The translations under genes and the position numbers were made by a program. Positions 8,762 to 16,016 of a stretch of 64,000 nt of DNA are shown one piece after another. Position 1 is the stretch's first letter; every line of letters begins with the position of its first letter. The stretch covers positions 186,001 through 250,000 of the forward strand of contig NZ_QVAI01000002.1 in assembly GCF_003427025.1 (NCBI RefSeq). The letters are read 5' to 3'. Under the pieces are notes generated by a model, which worked only from the letters and a program-made list of their open reading frames with translations, did not search any database and was not told the DNA's origin. Origin of the DNA: Jiangella endophytica. GTDB taxonomy: Bacteria; Actinomycetota; Actinomycetes; Jiangellales; Jiangellaceae.

Positions 8762-9043
8762 TCAGCGCGGTGCGCCGGCCGCGATGCGCGCCTCGTAGCG
8801 TGCCCGCGCCTTGGCCGCCTCGACCTCACGGTCGCGCGGCGGGGCGTTGGTGACCAGCGCGTCGAGGAGGTGGCGCGTGGAATGCGCGATCTCCTCGACG
8901 GCGAGGTCGAACGCCTCGCGGTTGGCCTGCGACGGGCTACGGGTGCCGGCGAGCTTGCGCACGTACTGCAACGCGGCGTCGTAGACCTCGTCGTTGGAGG
9001 CGGGCGGGGCCAGGTTGTTGAGTGGTCTGATGTTGCGGCACAT
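8762..9043 (-). CDS. DUF2277 family protein
   Basis: A 93-residue protein beginning MCRNIRPLNNLAPPAS, the typical N-terminus of DUF2277. It continues with a helical core (EVYDAALQYVRKLAGTRSPSQ and EAFDLAVEEIAHSTRHLLDAL) and a basic Ala/Arg tail. Family function is not established. ATG 9043 is chosen because upstream in-frame sequence is out of family. It is transcribed toward the SWIM gene. Confidence 0.85.
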   Translation of the reverse strand: MCRNIRPLNNLAPPASNDEVYDAALQYVRKLAGTRSPSQANREAFDLAVEEIAHSTRHLLDALVTNAPPRDREVEAAKARARYEARIAAGAPR

Positions 9044-9084
9044 GACTCCGAGCCTAGGCGCAGCCGCCGACAGCACGCACCCCG

Positions 9085-10056
9085 TCAGTCGCCGACCACC
9101 ACGTCGCCGCGGGCGCTGCGCTGGTAGCGGACCACCCGGCCGTCCCTGGTGCGGGCCACCAGCCCGGCCCGCAGCAGCACACCGAGGTGGTGCGAGACGG
9201 TCGCGGCGGCCAGGCCGTGCCGCGCGCTGAGATCGCCGGTGGACCGCGCCTCGCCGAGGTCGCACAGCAACGCGCCGCGGGTGCTGCCGAGCAACGCCGA
9301 CACCGCCCGGCGGCGACGGTGCCCAGCAGCCGGCCCGGTACCCAGGCCGTCGGCCGGGTAGCTGAGCACGGCGTTGCCGGGCGCGCAGACCTGCACGCTC
9401 AACGCCGGCCAGCGCAGCGCGGACGGCGCCAGCACCAGCTCGTCGTCGCGCAGCGCCAGCCGTTCCCGGTAGGGCTTGCGCACCTCCAGTCTGCCGTCGA
9501 CCCAGCTCAGGTCCGGGTGGAGGGAGGCGAGCACGGCGCCGACGCCGAGCTCGGCGAGGCGGTGCGAGCGAACCCGGATGTCGGCGTCGAGCGTGTCGCG
9601 CAGCGCGGCCCAGCCGTCGGCGAGCGTCGCCCGCCAGAACGTGCGCATGCCCTCCGCGACGCGAACGGCGAAGGTGCCGGCGCTCGCGGCGGCGCGCACC
9701 TCGCCCGGCATCGGCCGCTCCGCCGCGCACCAGGCGAGTTGCTGGTCCACGGCGACGGCCGGGGTGGCGGCGACGGCGTCGAGCTGCGCCGCGAGCACGT
9801 GGGCGCGCCGCCCGGCCGGCGGTTGTGGCGTCAGGAGATCGGGGATGTACCCGCGGCCCGCCGGTGGCAGAACCGAGGCGACGAGCGCGGTCCGCGGGTC
9901 GCGCAGGGCCGCCCGGGCCGCCGGGCCCGGATCACCGAACACCGGGTGCCGACGCCCCTGAGCCGCGAGCAACAGCCATCCGACCAGCTCATAGGCCGGC
10001 GACGGCGTCAGCCGTACCTTCGCGAGGCTCGCGCTGTCGACGTCCACCACGATCAC
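9085..10056 (-). CDS. ArsR-type transcriptional regulator with DUF5937-like sensor region
   Basis: A 323-residue regulator. The last 75 residues are an ArsR winged helix: STRGALLCDLGEARSTGDLSA, then GLAAATVSHHLGVLLRAGLV as the recognition helix and a wing with RDGRVVRYQRS. The long N-terminal part matches the actinobacterial DUF5937-ArsR architecture, with no metal-binding Cys/His cluster, so it is unlikely to sense arsenic. Start GTG 10056 is used because no in-frame ATG lies nearby; GTGs at 10050 and 10047 are alternatives. Target genes are unknown; the divergent secreted-protein gene at 10163 is the closest. Confidence 0.75.
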   Translation of the reverse strand: MIVVDVDSASLAKVRLTPSPAYELVGWLLLAAQGRRHPVFGDPGPAARAALRDPRTALVASVLPPAGRGYIPDLLTPQPPAGRRAHVLAAQLDAVAATPAVAVDQQLAWCAAERPMPGEVRAAASAGTFAVRVAEGMRTFWRATLADGWAALRDTLDADIRVRSHRLAELGVGAVLASLHPDLSWVDGRLEVRKPYRERLALRDDELVLAPSALRWPALSVQVCAPGNAVLSYPADGLGTGPAAGHRRRRAVSALLGSTRGALLCDLGEARSTGDLSARHGLAAATVSHHLGVLLRAGLVARTRDGRVVRYQRSARGDVVVGD

Positions 10057-10162
10057 GGATGCACGATAACCCCGGCCGCCCGGATTCGACCCAGGTCGAA
10101 TCTCTTCGCCGTCGTCCGGCCCTGCTCTTGACTCGGGCGCACCGTCCCCTGAGAGGAGCACC

Positions 10163-10666
10163 ATGAAGATCCGCGCCCGGGCCGCACTGCCGGCCGTCGC
10201 CGTCCTCGCCGCCGCCGCGCTCCCCGCGGTCTCGCATGCCGACACCAGCGCCGAGGCGTCACCCGCCGGGCTTGCGCACCGCATGTGCGCCAAGGCGTTC
10301 GACCGTGCCGTCGACGCCTACGTGCAGACCACCCACGATCGCGACGTCGACGGCTTCGCCGCGGTCCTGCACGAGGACGTCACCGCCGTCTTCGCCGACG
10401 GCGGCGTCCTCTACGGCAAGGACCAGACGATGGGCTTCATCGAACGGTTCTTCGCCGTACCCGGCTGGACCCAGACGTTCGCCGAGCTGACCCGGGAGGT
10501 TCGCGGCTGCGGCACCGGCTTCGTCCTCTTCGACTCCGTCTACACGCCGGCCGCGGACGCCCCCGGTGAACCGCTGGTCATCGGGGTGACGTTCGTGTTC
10601 GAGCGGGGACGCTGGCTGGCGCTGCACAACCAGGACAGCACCGGGCCGGCCGGCGGGACGCCCTGA
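10163..10666 (+). CDS. Secreted NTF2-like (SnoaL/DUF4440-type) protein
   Basis: A 167-residue protein with a Sec signal peptide (MKIRARAALPAVAVLAAAALPAV, cleavage likely after SHA near residue 27). A mature cone-shaped NTF2 fold follows: VDAYVQTTHDRDVDGFAAVLHEDV, a gap, then VTFVFERGRWLALHNQD. Such domains bind small ligands or act as enzymes of many kinds; no specific catalytic residues can be assigned. ATG 10163 has a GAGAGGAG site directly upstream. It is divergent from the ArsR-type gene. Confidence 0.75.
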   Translation: MKIRARAALPAVAVLAAAALPAVSHADTSAEASPAGLAHRMCAKAFDRAVDAYVQTTHDRDVDGFAAVLHEDVTAVFADGGVLYGKDQTMGFIERFFAVPGWTQTFAELTREVRGCGTGFVLFDSVYTPAADAPGEPLVIGVTFVFERGRWLALHNQDSTGPAGGTP

Positions 10667-10699
10667 GCGACGGGGAACGGCGGCGGCCGGTGCATGTCG

Positions 10700-11887
10700 T
10701 CAGCCGCCCGCGAGCTCGCGCTCCAGCGGCGTCCGGAAGCTCGGGATGATCGACGCGCCGCCGAGCCGCGGCTCCAGCGAGGCGGCGGCCTGCTCGACGG
10801 CGGCGGCCGCCTCGGCGCCGGCGTCCTCGAGCAGCCGCCACCGGATGGCGCCGCCCTGCATGCCCCAGCCGCCGACCACCCGCCCGCCCCACCACACCGT
10901 GGGCCCGATGTTGCCGTTGCGGTCGAACAGTGCCTCGCGGTGCGGGCCGAGGAACCAGTCGCGTCGCTGCCAGCCCATCGGCGTGGGATCGAGGGCGGGG
11001 AGCAGCGTGGCCACCGGCGCGGGGTCGGCCTCGGGCTCGACGTCGTCGGCGAGGACGATGCCGGGTTCGCCGTCGAGCTCGACGTCCGCGGTGTCGAGCC
11101 CGGCGAGGACCTTGCGCGTGACGCCGAGGGTCCACCCCGTCCACCACTGCACGTCGGCGACCGTGGCCGGGCCGAACACCCGCAGCCAGCGCCGGGCCAG
11201 CTCGGCACGCGCGTCGGCCTCGGGCACGTCGGGCAGGCCGTCGGGCCACAACCCGCGCACCGACGCCCACCGGTGCTGCCGCGACAGCCATGTCCCCGCG
11301 GGCCGGCCCCGCACGACGCGGCCGTCGGCGCCCATGAGCGTGAGCACGCGGCTGGTGATGTTCTGCTTGACGTCCCACCTCTTGTCCGTGGTCGGCAGGA
11401 CGGCCGTGCGCAGCCGCGGTTCGGCCTTGGCCAGCTCGGTGGCCAGCGCCTCACCGCGTTCGTCGAGCGCCTTCTCGGTGCCGGTCACGACGTCGGCCAG
11501 CCAGGCGGCGACGTCGCCCTCGACGGGCGGGTCGGTGGGCAGTGTGCTGAGCTGCTGGACCAGCTGGCGGCGCAGGCGCTCGGCGATGGCCAGCCCGGCG
11601 GCGCTGTGCACGACCGGCACGAACTCCGTGGGCGTGACGAACATGGTGCGCCGCATGGCGATGAGCTTGACCAGCGTGTGGTCGTCGTAGAGCGCCGCCG
11701 ACACGTCGCCGAGCGTCGCCTCAGGTGCTCTGACCAGCGCCGACACGTATACCGTGGCGGGGTCGGTGGCGTGCAGGACGACCATGCCGCCGGCCGCGGC
11801 GGCGACCGACCCCGCCGGCGTCTCCCGGGCGAGGTGGTGCCGGCGCAGCAGCCGGGCGCGGCGCTGTTCGGCGCTGATGGTGAGCAC
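10700..11887 (-). CDS. Winged-helix DNA-binding protein of the AlkZ/YcaQ-like family
   Basis: A 395-residue member of the HTH_42/AlkZ-like superfamily, which includes the DNA glycosylases AlkZ (azinomycin adducts) and YcaQ. Visible hallmarks are the early Arg-rich helix (RRARLLRRHHLAR), MRRTMFVTPTEFVPVVH, WLRVFGPATVADVQWWTG (about residue 215) and the C-terminal beta-rich DPTPMGWQRRDWFLG...FDRNGNIGPTVWW. The catalytic QxD/QxQ motif of active enzymes is not obvious near the N-terminus, so activity is uncertain. GTG 11887 gives the expected family N-terminus; longer in-frame starts exist upstream. It faces the secreted-protein gene. Confidence 0.75.
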   Translation of the reverse strand: MLTISAEQRRARLLRRHHLARETPAGSVAAAAGGMVVLHATDPATVYVSALVRAPEATLGDVSAALYDDHTLVKLIAMRRTMFVTPTEFVPVVHSAAGLAIAERLRRQLVQQLSTLPTDPPVEGDVAAWLADVVTGTEKALDERGEALATELAKAEPRLRTAVLPTTDKRWDVKQNITSRVLTLMGADGRVVRGRPAGTWLSRQHRWASVRGLWPDGLPDVPEADARAELARRWLRVFGPATVADVQWWTGWTLGVTRKVLAGLDTADVELDGEPGIVLADDVEPEADPAPVATLLPALDPTPMGWQRRDWFLGPHREALFDRNGNIGPTVWWGGRVVGGWGMQGGAIRWRLLEDAGAEAAAAVEQAAASLEPRLGGASIIPSFRTPLERELAGG

Positions 11888-12041
11888 GTTCCGATCCTGG
11901 CACGGCGCTCCGACAACGTCGGAATGTCCAGGATTCACTGGACCACGGAAAGGGAACGATCTCCACGTATCGATTGACAGCACCTCTAAGGTATGTCTTT
12001 GGAACAATTCTTCTCGGTCCGTGGACTTCTCGGGGGGATCC

Positions 12042-12215
12042 GTGAGTCAACCCAAGGCAACGGAAGAACGGCGTTACCGCCTGGAAGTGGCGGTCGTCAT
12101 CCTCATCGGCCTCGCCATCGCCGTCGGTGCCGTCATCGCGATCCTCAGCCTGGGCGGGTCGTCCGGCGACGACCTGCAGCAGGAGTTCGGCGGCCTCTCC
12201 GCGGGCGTCGAGTAG
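12042..12215 (+). CDS. Small single-pass membrane protein (57 aa)
   Basis: A 57-codon ORF: a short charged N-terminus (KATEERRYRLE), one strongly hydrophobic segment of about 22 residues (VAVVILIGLAIAVGAVIAI) and a polar tail. GTG 12042 is preceded by GGGGGG; an in-frame GTG at 12021 would add seven residues. The positive-inside rule predicts a cytoplasmic N-terminus. It stands alone, ending four bases before the convergent MDMPI gene. Function unknown. Confidence 0.5.
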   Translation: MSQPKATEERRYRLEVAVVILIGLAIAVGAVIAILSLGGSSGDDLQQEFGGLSAGVE

Positions 12216-12218
12216 GCG

Positions 12219-12992
12219 TCAGCTCCAGCGCACCCGCACCTGGGCGCGCCAGTCGCGCAGGATGCTCGGGCGGCCGGTGGCGGTGAGCTCGTCGCCGCGA
12301 TTCCACAGGCCGAGGTAGAGCTGCGCCGCGGTGCCGGACAGCTCGGCGTCCGGCGCCGGCTCCGGCGCGGCGCCCGCCGTCGTCGTCAGCGACTCCGGCT
12401 CGACCCGCAGCAGCCAGGCGTCGCCGGTGTCGGTGGCCCGGACGGCGATGGTGTACGGCTCGTCGGTGCGCAGCTTGCCGCGGCCGCGGGTGATGAAGCC
12501 GGCGAGCAGCTCGTCGACGCCGTCGGCGGCCAGCTCCGGCGCGACGGCCACTTCGGCCGCCGCCGGCACCCGGCCGAGGTCGGCGGCCAGTGCGTCGGCG
12601 CCGTGGATGGTGGTCTCGTGGGCCTGCCGCCGGGCCCAGAACCGTCGCGGCGGCGGTGCGTCCTTCAGGAACACCATGGCATCGACGTCGTCGGGCGCGG
12701 CCGCGATGGTCGCGAGCAGTGCGTCGAGACCGTCGGCGAACCAGGCCAGCAGGTCGGGCGCCGTCCGCGCCGCCTCCACCGAGTCACCGGTGTCGTGGTT
12801 CTTCTCGCCGCGCAACTGGGCCGCCGCCCAGCGGTGCACCATGCCCTGGTGCGTGACCAGCGCCCGCACGTCCCAGTTCGGGCAGGTCGGCACGGGCGCC
12901 TCGAACCCGGCCCGCACCGCGGCGTCGCGCAGTGCCGCGCCGCTGCGGGCCAGCAGCCTCACGTGGTCGTGGAGCTCGAGCCGGGTCGCCAC
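12219..12992 (-). CDS. Maleylpyruvate-isomerase-family (DinB-like) mycothiol-dependent protein
   Basis: A 257-residue protein with an N-terminal DinB-like four-helix domain (CPNWDVRALVTHQGMVHRWA, with the metal-ligand His; later RRQAHETTIHGAD with two more His). A C-terminal MDMPI_C domain carries the substrate-side beta sheet and ends WNRGDELTATG. The family uses mycothiol, the actinobacterial thiol, for isomerisation or conjugation, but the substrate here is unknown. Three metal-binding His positions look intact. It is transcribed away from the galactonate cluster. Confidence 0.88.
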   Translation of the reverse strand: MATRLELHDHVRLLARSGAALRDAAVRAGFEAPVPTCPNWDVRALVTHQGMVHRWAAAQLRGEKNHDTGDSVEAARTAPDLLAWFADGLDALLATIAAAPDDVDAMVFLKDAPPPRRFWARRQAHETTIHGADALAADLGRVPAAAEVAVAPELAADGVDELLAGFITRGRGKLRTDEPYTIAVRATDTGDAWLLRVEPESLTTTAGAAPEPAPDAELSGTAAQLYLGLWNRGDELTATGRPSILRDWRAQVRVRWS

Positions 12993-13023
12993 GAACGCAT
13001 CGTAGACGCCGCCACCGACGCCC

Positions 13024-14169
13024 TCACCACTCCGCGAACGAGCCGTCCCGGTGCCGCCAGACCGGGGCGCGCCAGCGGTGCCCCACCTCGTCGGCGCGGC
13101 GGACGGCGTCCTCGTCGATCACGATGCCCAGCCCGGGCGCCGACGGCCGCTCGACGTGGCCGTCGACGAACCGGAAGACGGCGGGGTCGACGAGGTAGTC
13201 GAGCAGATCGTTGCCGACGTTGTAGTGGATGCCGAGGCTCTGCTCCTGGATGAGGAAGTTCGGGGTCGCGAACGCCACCTGCAGGCTCGCCGCCAGCGCG
13301 ATCGGGCCGAGCGGGCAGTGCGGCGCCAGGCTCGCGCCGGTCACCTCGGCCTGCGCGGCGATGCGGCGGACCTCGGAGATGCCGCCCGCGTGCGAGATGT
13401 CCGGCTGCACGACGCTGACGCCGGCGGCCAGCGGCTCGACGAACTCGTGCCGGCCGAACAGCCGCTCGCCGGTCGCGATCGGCACCGAGCTCGACGCGAC
13501 CACCGAGGCCAGCTGGGCGCCGAGCTCCGGTAGCACGGGCTCCTCGACGAACAGCGGGTGCAGCGGCGCCATCAGCGGCAGCAGCCGGCGCGCATTGGCC
13601 GGCGAGACCCGGCCGTGGAAGTCGACGGCGACGTCGCGGTCCGGGCCGAGCACCTCGCGGGCCGCGGCCAGCCGCCGCAGCACGTCGTCGGTCTCGGCGA
13701 CGGTGGCGATCGGCCCCAGCGCAGCGGACCCGTTCATCTTGACCGCGGTGAAGCCCTCGGCCACCTTGGCCGCGATGGCGTCGGCGACCTCGGCCGGCTC
13801 GTCGCCGCCGACCCAGGTGTAGATGCGGACGCGGTCGCGCACGGGGCCCCCGAGCAGCGCGTGCACCGGCGCGCCGTACACCTGGCCGGCGATGTCCCAC
13901 AGGGCCTGGTCCAGCCCGGCGACGGCGCTGGAGAGCACCGCCCCGCCGCGGTAGAAGCCGCCTTTGGAGAGCACCTGCCAGTGGTCCTCGATCCGCAGCG
14001 GATCCTGGCCGACGAGGTAGTCGGCCAGCTCGTGGACGGCGGTGCGGACGGTGTCGGCGCGCCCCTCGACGACCGGCTCGCCCCAGCCGACGATCCCCTC
14101 GTCGGTGACGACGCGGCAGAACAGCCAGCGCGGCGGGACCTGGAACGTCTCGATCGCGGTGATCTTCAC
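13024..14169 (-). CDS. dgoD: D-galactonate dehydratase family (enolase superfamily)
   Basis: A 381-residue mandelate-racemase/enolase-superfamily dehydratase. Landmarks are FYRGGAVLSSAVAGLDQALWD in the capping region, the metal ligands in DFHGR (about 203), FVEEP and ATGERLF, then QPDISHAGGI and APHCPLGPIALA carrying the catalytic His. The order and motifs fit DgoD, which converts D-galactonate to 2-keto-3-deoxygalactonate. A related aldonate such as L-arabinonate or fuconate remains possible given the neighbouring arabinofuranosidase. Its ATG overlaps the stop of the upstream GntR gene by four bases. Confidence 0.85.
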   Translation of the reverse strand: MKITAIETFQVPPRWLFCRVVTDEGIVGWGEPVVEGRADTVRTAVHELADYLVGQDPLRIEDHWQVLSKGGFYRGGAVLSSAVAGLDQALWDIAGQVYGAPVHALLGGPVRDRVRIYTWVGGDEPAEVADAIAAKVAEGFTAVKMNGSAALGPIATVAETDDVLRRLAAAREVLGPDRDVAVDFHGRVSPANARRLLPLMAPLHPLFVEEPVLPELGAQLASVVASSSVPIATGERLFGRHEFVEPLAAGVSVVQPDISHAGGISEVRRIAAQAEVTGASLAPHCPLGPIALAASLQVAFATPNFLIQEQSLGIHYNVGNDLLDYLVDPAVFRFVDGHVERPSAPGLGIVIDEDAVRRADEVGHRWRAPVWRHRDGSFAEW

Positions 14170-14870
14170 TCGGACTCCTTCCCGGACGCGATCGCCCGGA
14201 CGTCGCGGTCGGCCTGGATCAGCAGGTCACGGACGGCGCGCTCGGCGGCGTCGGCGTCGCCGCGGGTGACGGCATCGAGCACGACGCGGTGCGCGGGGAC
14301 GCTGTCGGCCCGCCGTCCGCCGCCGTGCACCAGCAGGTCACGGGCGCGCAGGCCGGTCGCGATGACCTCCTCCAACTGCCGCAGCAGCGCGTTGTGCGCG
14401 GCGGCCAGCAACGCCCGGTGGAACGCGAGGTCGGCCTCGACGACGGCGTCGACCGAGGCGTCCGGATCGGCCATGCGATCGAGGGCCTCGCTCAGCGCGG
14501 CGAGGTCGGCGTCGGTGCGGCGGGCCGCCGCCAGTCGCGCACCGGCCGGCTCGACGATGTCGCGGACCTCGGCGAGGTCACCCAGGAACACGTCGTCGGC
14601 GCGGTTCTGCGCCTGCCACCGCAGCACGTCGGCGTCGAGCAGCGCCCACTCCTCGCGCGGGCGGACGATGGTGCCGCGCTTCGGCCGGGCGTCGACCATG
14701 CCCTTGGCGGCCAGCACGCGCAGCGCCTCGCGGACGACCGTGCGGCTGACGCCCAGCTCTTCCTCGAGCTTCACCGGATCGAGGGCCGCGCCCGGCGCGA
14801 CGTCGCCGCGGACGATCACCTCGCCGAGATGCGCGACCACGGCGCCGTGGATGCCCCTGAACATACTCAT
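14166..14870 (-). CDS. FadR/GntR-family regulator with FCD domain
   Basis: A 234-residue regulator. The N-terminal winged helix (LDPVKLEEELGVSRTVVREALRVLAAKGMV, wing RPKRGTIVRP) is followed from about residue 85 by an all-helical FCD ligand domain, with acidic and His residues for metal-assisted sugar-acid binding (DLAFHRALLAAAHN). FCD regulators next to galactonate dehydratase usually respond to the aldonate or its keto-deoxy product. It is translationally coupled to the dehydratase. A CTTGTATGACTA site near 15946 is a plausible target. Confidence 0.88.
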   Translation of the reverse strand: MSMFRGIHGAVVAHLGEVIVRGDVAPGAALDPVKLEEELGVSRTVVREALRVLAAKGMVDARPKRGTIVRPREEWALLDADVLRWQAQNRADDVFLGDLAEVRDIVEPAGARLAAARRTDADLAALSEALDRMADPDASVDAVVEADLAFHRALLAAAHNALLRQLEEVIATGLRARDLLVHGGGRRADSVPAHRVVLDAVTRGDADAAERAVRDLLIQADRDVRAIASGKESE

Positions 14871-14972
14871 GCCGACGCTCCTCGATCCGCGGCCGGTCGG
14901 ATAGCTGCAGGTCCGGCGGGCGGAGCTGCTGCGGCCCCGGCCGACCGGGTGGCGTGGGCGCGAGCGCCGGTG

Positions 14973-15018
14973 CTGTCGGTGCCCGCCCGTAGGGTGGGCC
15001 TCCCACCCGGCCGGGAGG
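14973..15018 (+). repeat. NDp-like hairpin repeat, copy 1
   Basis: TGTCGGTG at 14974-14981, eight bases, then TAGGGT at 14990-14995. This fits the published mycobacterial RecA-NDp/PafBC promoter pattern tTGTCRGTG-N8-TAnnnT. The following GGGTGGG and CCCACCC pair perfectly across three bases, and the outer CCCGCCC pairs with GGGAGGG with one mismatch. On the + strand no gene starts downstream within the next kilobase, so it is not an obvious gene promoter. Confidence 0.75.
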
Positions 15019-15125
15019 GGACCCGACCTCGGCCCGCGAGCGCGAGGCGCGGACCGGCGAGCGCGACCGGAGAACCCGCGAGCGCGAGGCGCGGACCGGC
15101 GAGCGCGGCGTCCGCAAGACCAGCG
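15015..15125 (+). repeat. Degenerate tandem repeat next to NDp-like copy 1
   Basis: The unit GCGAGCGCGAGGCGCGGACC, followed by GGCGAGCGCG, occurs twice with a short divergent spacer between the copies. Read leftward it encodes the repeated LAGPRLALAG. It lies immediately after the NDp-like hairpin, as a different degenerate repeat does after copy 3, which suggests the two features travel or decay together. Confidence 0.6.
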
Positions 15126-15135
15126 CCGAGGGGGC

Positions 15136-15945
15136 TCATGCGGAGTCCGCCGTCACGCTCCAGCCGCCGTCGACGACCAGGCTGGCGCCGGTGACGTAGG
15201 AGGCGTCGGCGGAGCCGAAGAACGCCACCGCGGCGGCCACCTCGTCGGGCCGGCCGAACCGGGCCAGCGTGGTGGCGCGGATGCTCCGCTCGCGGTCCGC
15301 CTCGCTGACGTCGTCCCAGGCCGGCGACATGATCGGCCCCGGGACGACGGTGTTGACGCGCACGTCCGGGCCGTAGTCGGCGGCCAGCTGCCGGCCGAGC
15401 GAGAGCAGCGCGCCCTTCGTCGCCGCATAGGCCGGCCGGCCGGGCAGCCCGCGCATCGCGTGTACCGACGACGTGATGACGATCGACCCGCGGCTGCGGG
15501 TCAGCTGGCCGACCAGCGCACGCACGGCGAGGAACGTCGCGGTGAGGTTGACGTCGAGCTGCCGGTGCCAGTCGGCCACGGCGAGCCGGTCGGCCGGCTC
15601 GATCACGGCGATGGCGGCGTTCGAGTGCAGCAGGTCCAGCCGGCCGGGCCCGTCCTCCAGGCGCCGGGCGACCCGCGCCCAGCCGTCCTCGTCGGCGACG
15701 TCCAGCGACATCCCCTCCGCGCCGCCGCCGAAGTCCGCGGCGGTCACGGACGCCTCGACCGCGCCGCCCAGGGCGGCTTCGTCGACGTCGGCCAGCAGGA
15801 CGTGGGCACCCTCGGCGGCCAGCCGCTGCGCGGTCGCGGCGCCGATGCCGGAGCCGGCGCCGGTGACCAGCGCGACCCGGCCGCGGTAGCGGGGCGCGAG
15901 GACGCTGTCGGTCTCGCTCACGAGCGGCAACCTAGCATTCATCAT
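15136..15945 (-). CDS. SDR-family NAD(P)-dependent oxidoreductase
   Basis: A 269-residue classical short-chain dehydrogenase. It shows the nucleotide-binding TGAGSGIG (about 27-34), SNAAI (usual NNAG), the catalytic Ser in ITSSVH, YAATK as the catalytic Tyr-x-x-x-Lys, and C-terminal ASYVTGASLVVDGGWS. As first gene of the operon with a FadR-type regulator and galactonate dehydratase, it may oxidise an aldose (for example galactose or arabinose) to its lactone or aldonate. That substrate is inferred from neighbours only. ATG 15945 or 15942 are both possible starts. Confidence 0.85.
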   Translation of the reverse strand: MMNARLPLVSETDSVLAPRYRGRVALVTGAGSGIGAATAQRLAAEGAHVLLADVDEAALGGAVEASVTAADFGGGAEGMSLDVADEDGWARVARRLEDGPGRLDLLHSNAAIAVIEPADRLAVADWHRQLDVNLTATFLAVRALVGQLTRSRGSIVITSSVHAMRGLPGRPAYAATKGALLSLGRQLAADYGPDVRVNTVVPGPIMSPAWDDVSEADRERSIRATTLARFGRPDEVAAAVAFFGSADASYVTGASLVVDGGWSVTADSA

Positions 15946-15957
15946 CTTGTATGACTA
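15946..15957 (-). promoter_or_regulatory. Candidate FadR/GntR operator CTTGTATGACTA
   Basis: CTTGTATGACTA lies immediately upstream of the SDR start, in the 71-base region shared with the divergent lacI gene. It resembles TTGTATGACAA-type sites described for FCD-domain GntR regulators of sugar acids, with an imperfect right half. The likely binder is the GntR protein encoded two genes downstream. This is inference from similarity alone. Confidence 0.3.
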
Positions 15958-15992
15958 TTCGAATCGCGTCGGCGATGCGGTTGACGAACCGG

Positions 15993-16008
15993 ATGTGATG
16001 GTTCACAT
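15993..16008 (+). promoter_or_regulatory. LacI-type operator, copy 1
   Basis: A perfect inverted repeat, ATGTGA-TGGT-TCACAT, ending eight bases before the lacI start codon. Actinobacterial LacI operators commonly have ATGTGA/TCACAT half-sites. A second near-copy lies before the ABC binding-protein gene, so this is probably the autoregulatory site of the LacI protein. Confidence 0.65.
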
Positions 16009-16016
16009 TTGCTCCC

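Larger units (their letters stand above)
14867..15139 (-). other. 90-codon ORF bridging the SDR and GntR genes, built of repeats
   Basis: An open frame whose ATG overlaps the SDR stop (ATGA) and whose TGA overlaps the GntR start (ATGA), so it could be read by coupled translation. Its content is low complexity: LAGPRLALAG appears twice, and the reverse reading of the NDp-like repeat gives RPTLRAGTD. The region is flanked by CTCATGC at 14866-14872 and at 15135-15141. I think it is an inserted repeat cassette that kept the operon frame open rather than a functional protein, but translation cannot be excluded. Confidence 0.3.

Noticed and set aside
11974..12002. TTGACA at 11974 as a -35 box for the 57-aa gene
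   Set aside because: No -10-like hexamer lies at 16-18 bases, so the promoter is not supported.
12426..12450. Another TGTCGGTG at 12428 within the MDMPI coding region
   Set aside because: No TAnnnT follows at eight bases and there is no hairpin, so it is a chance match in coding sequence.
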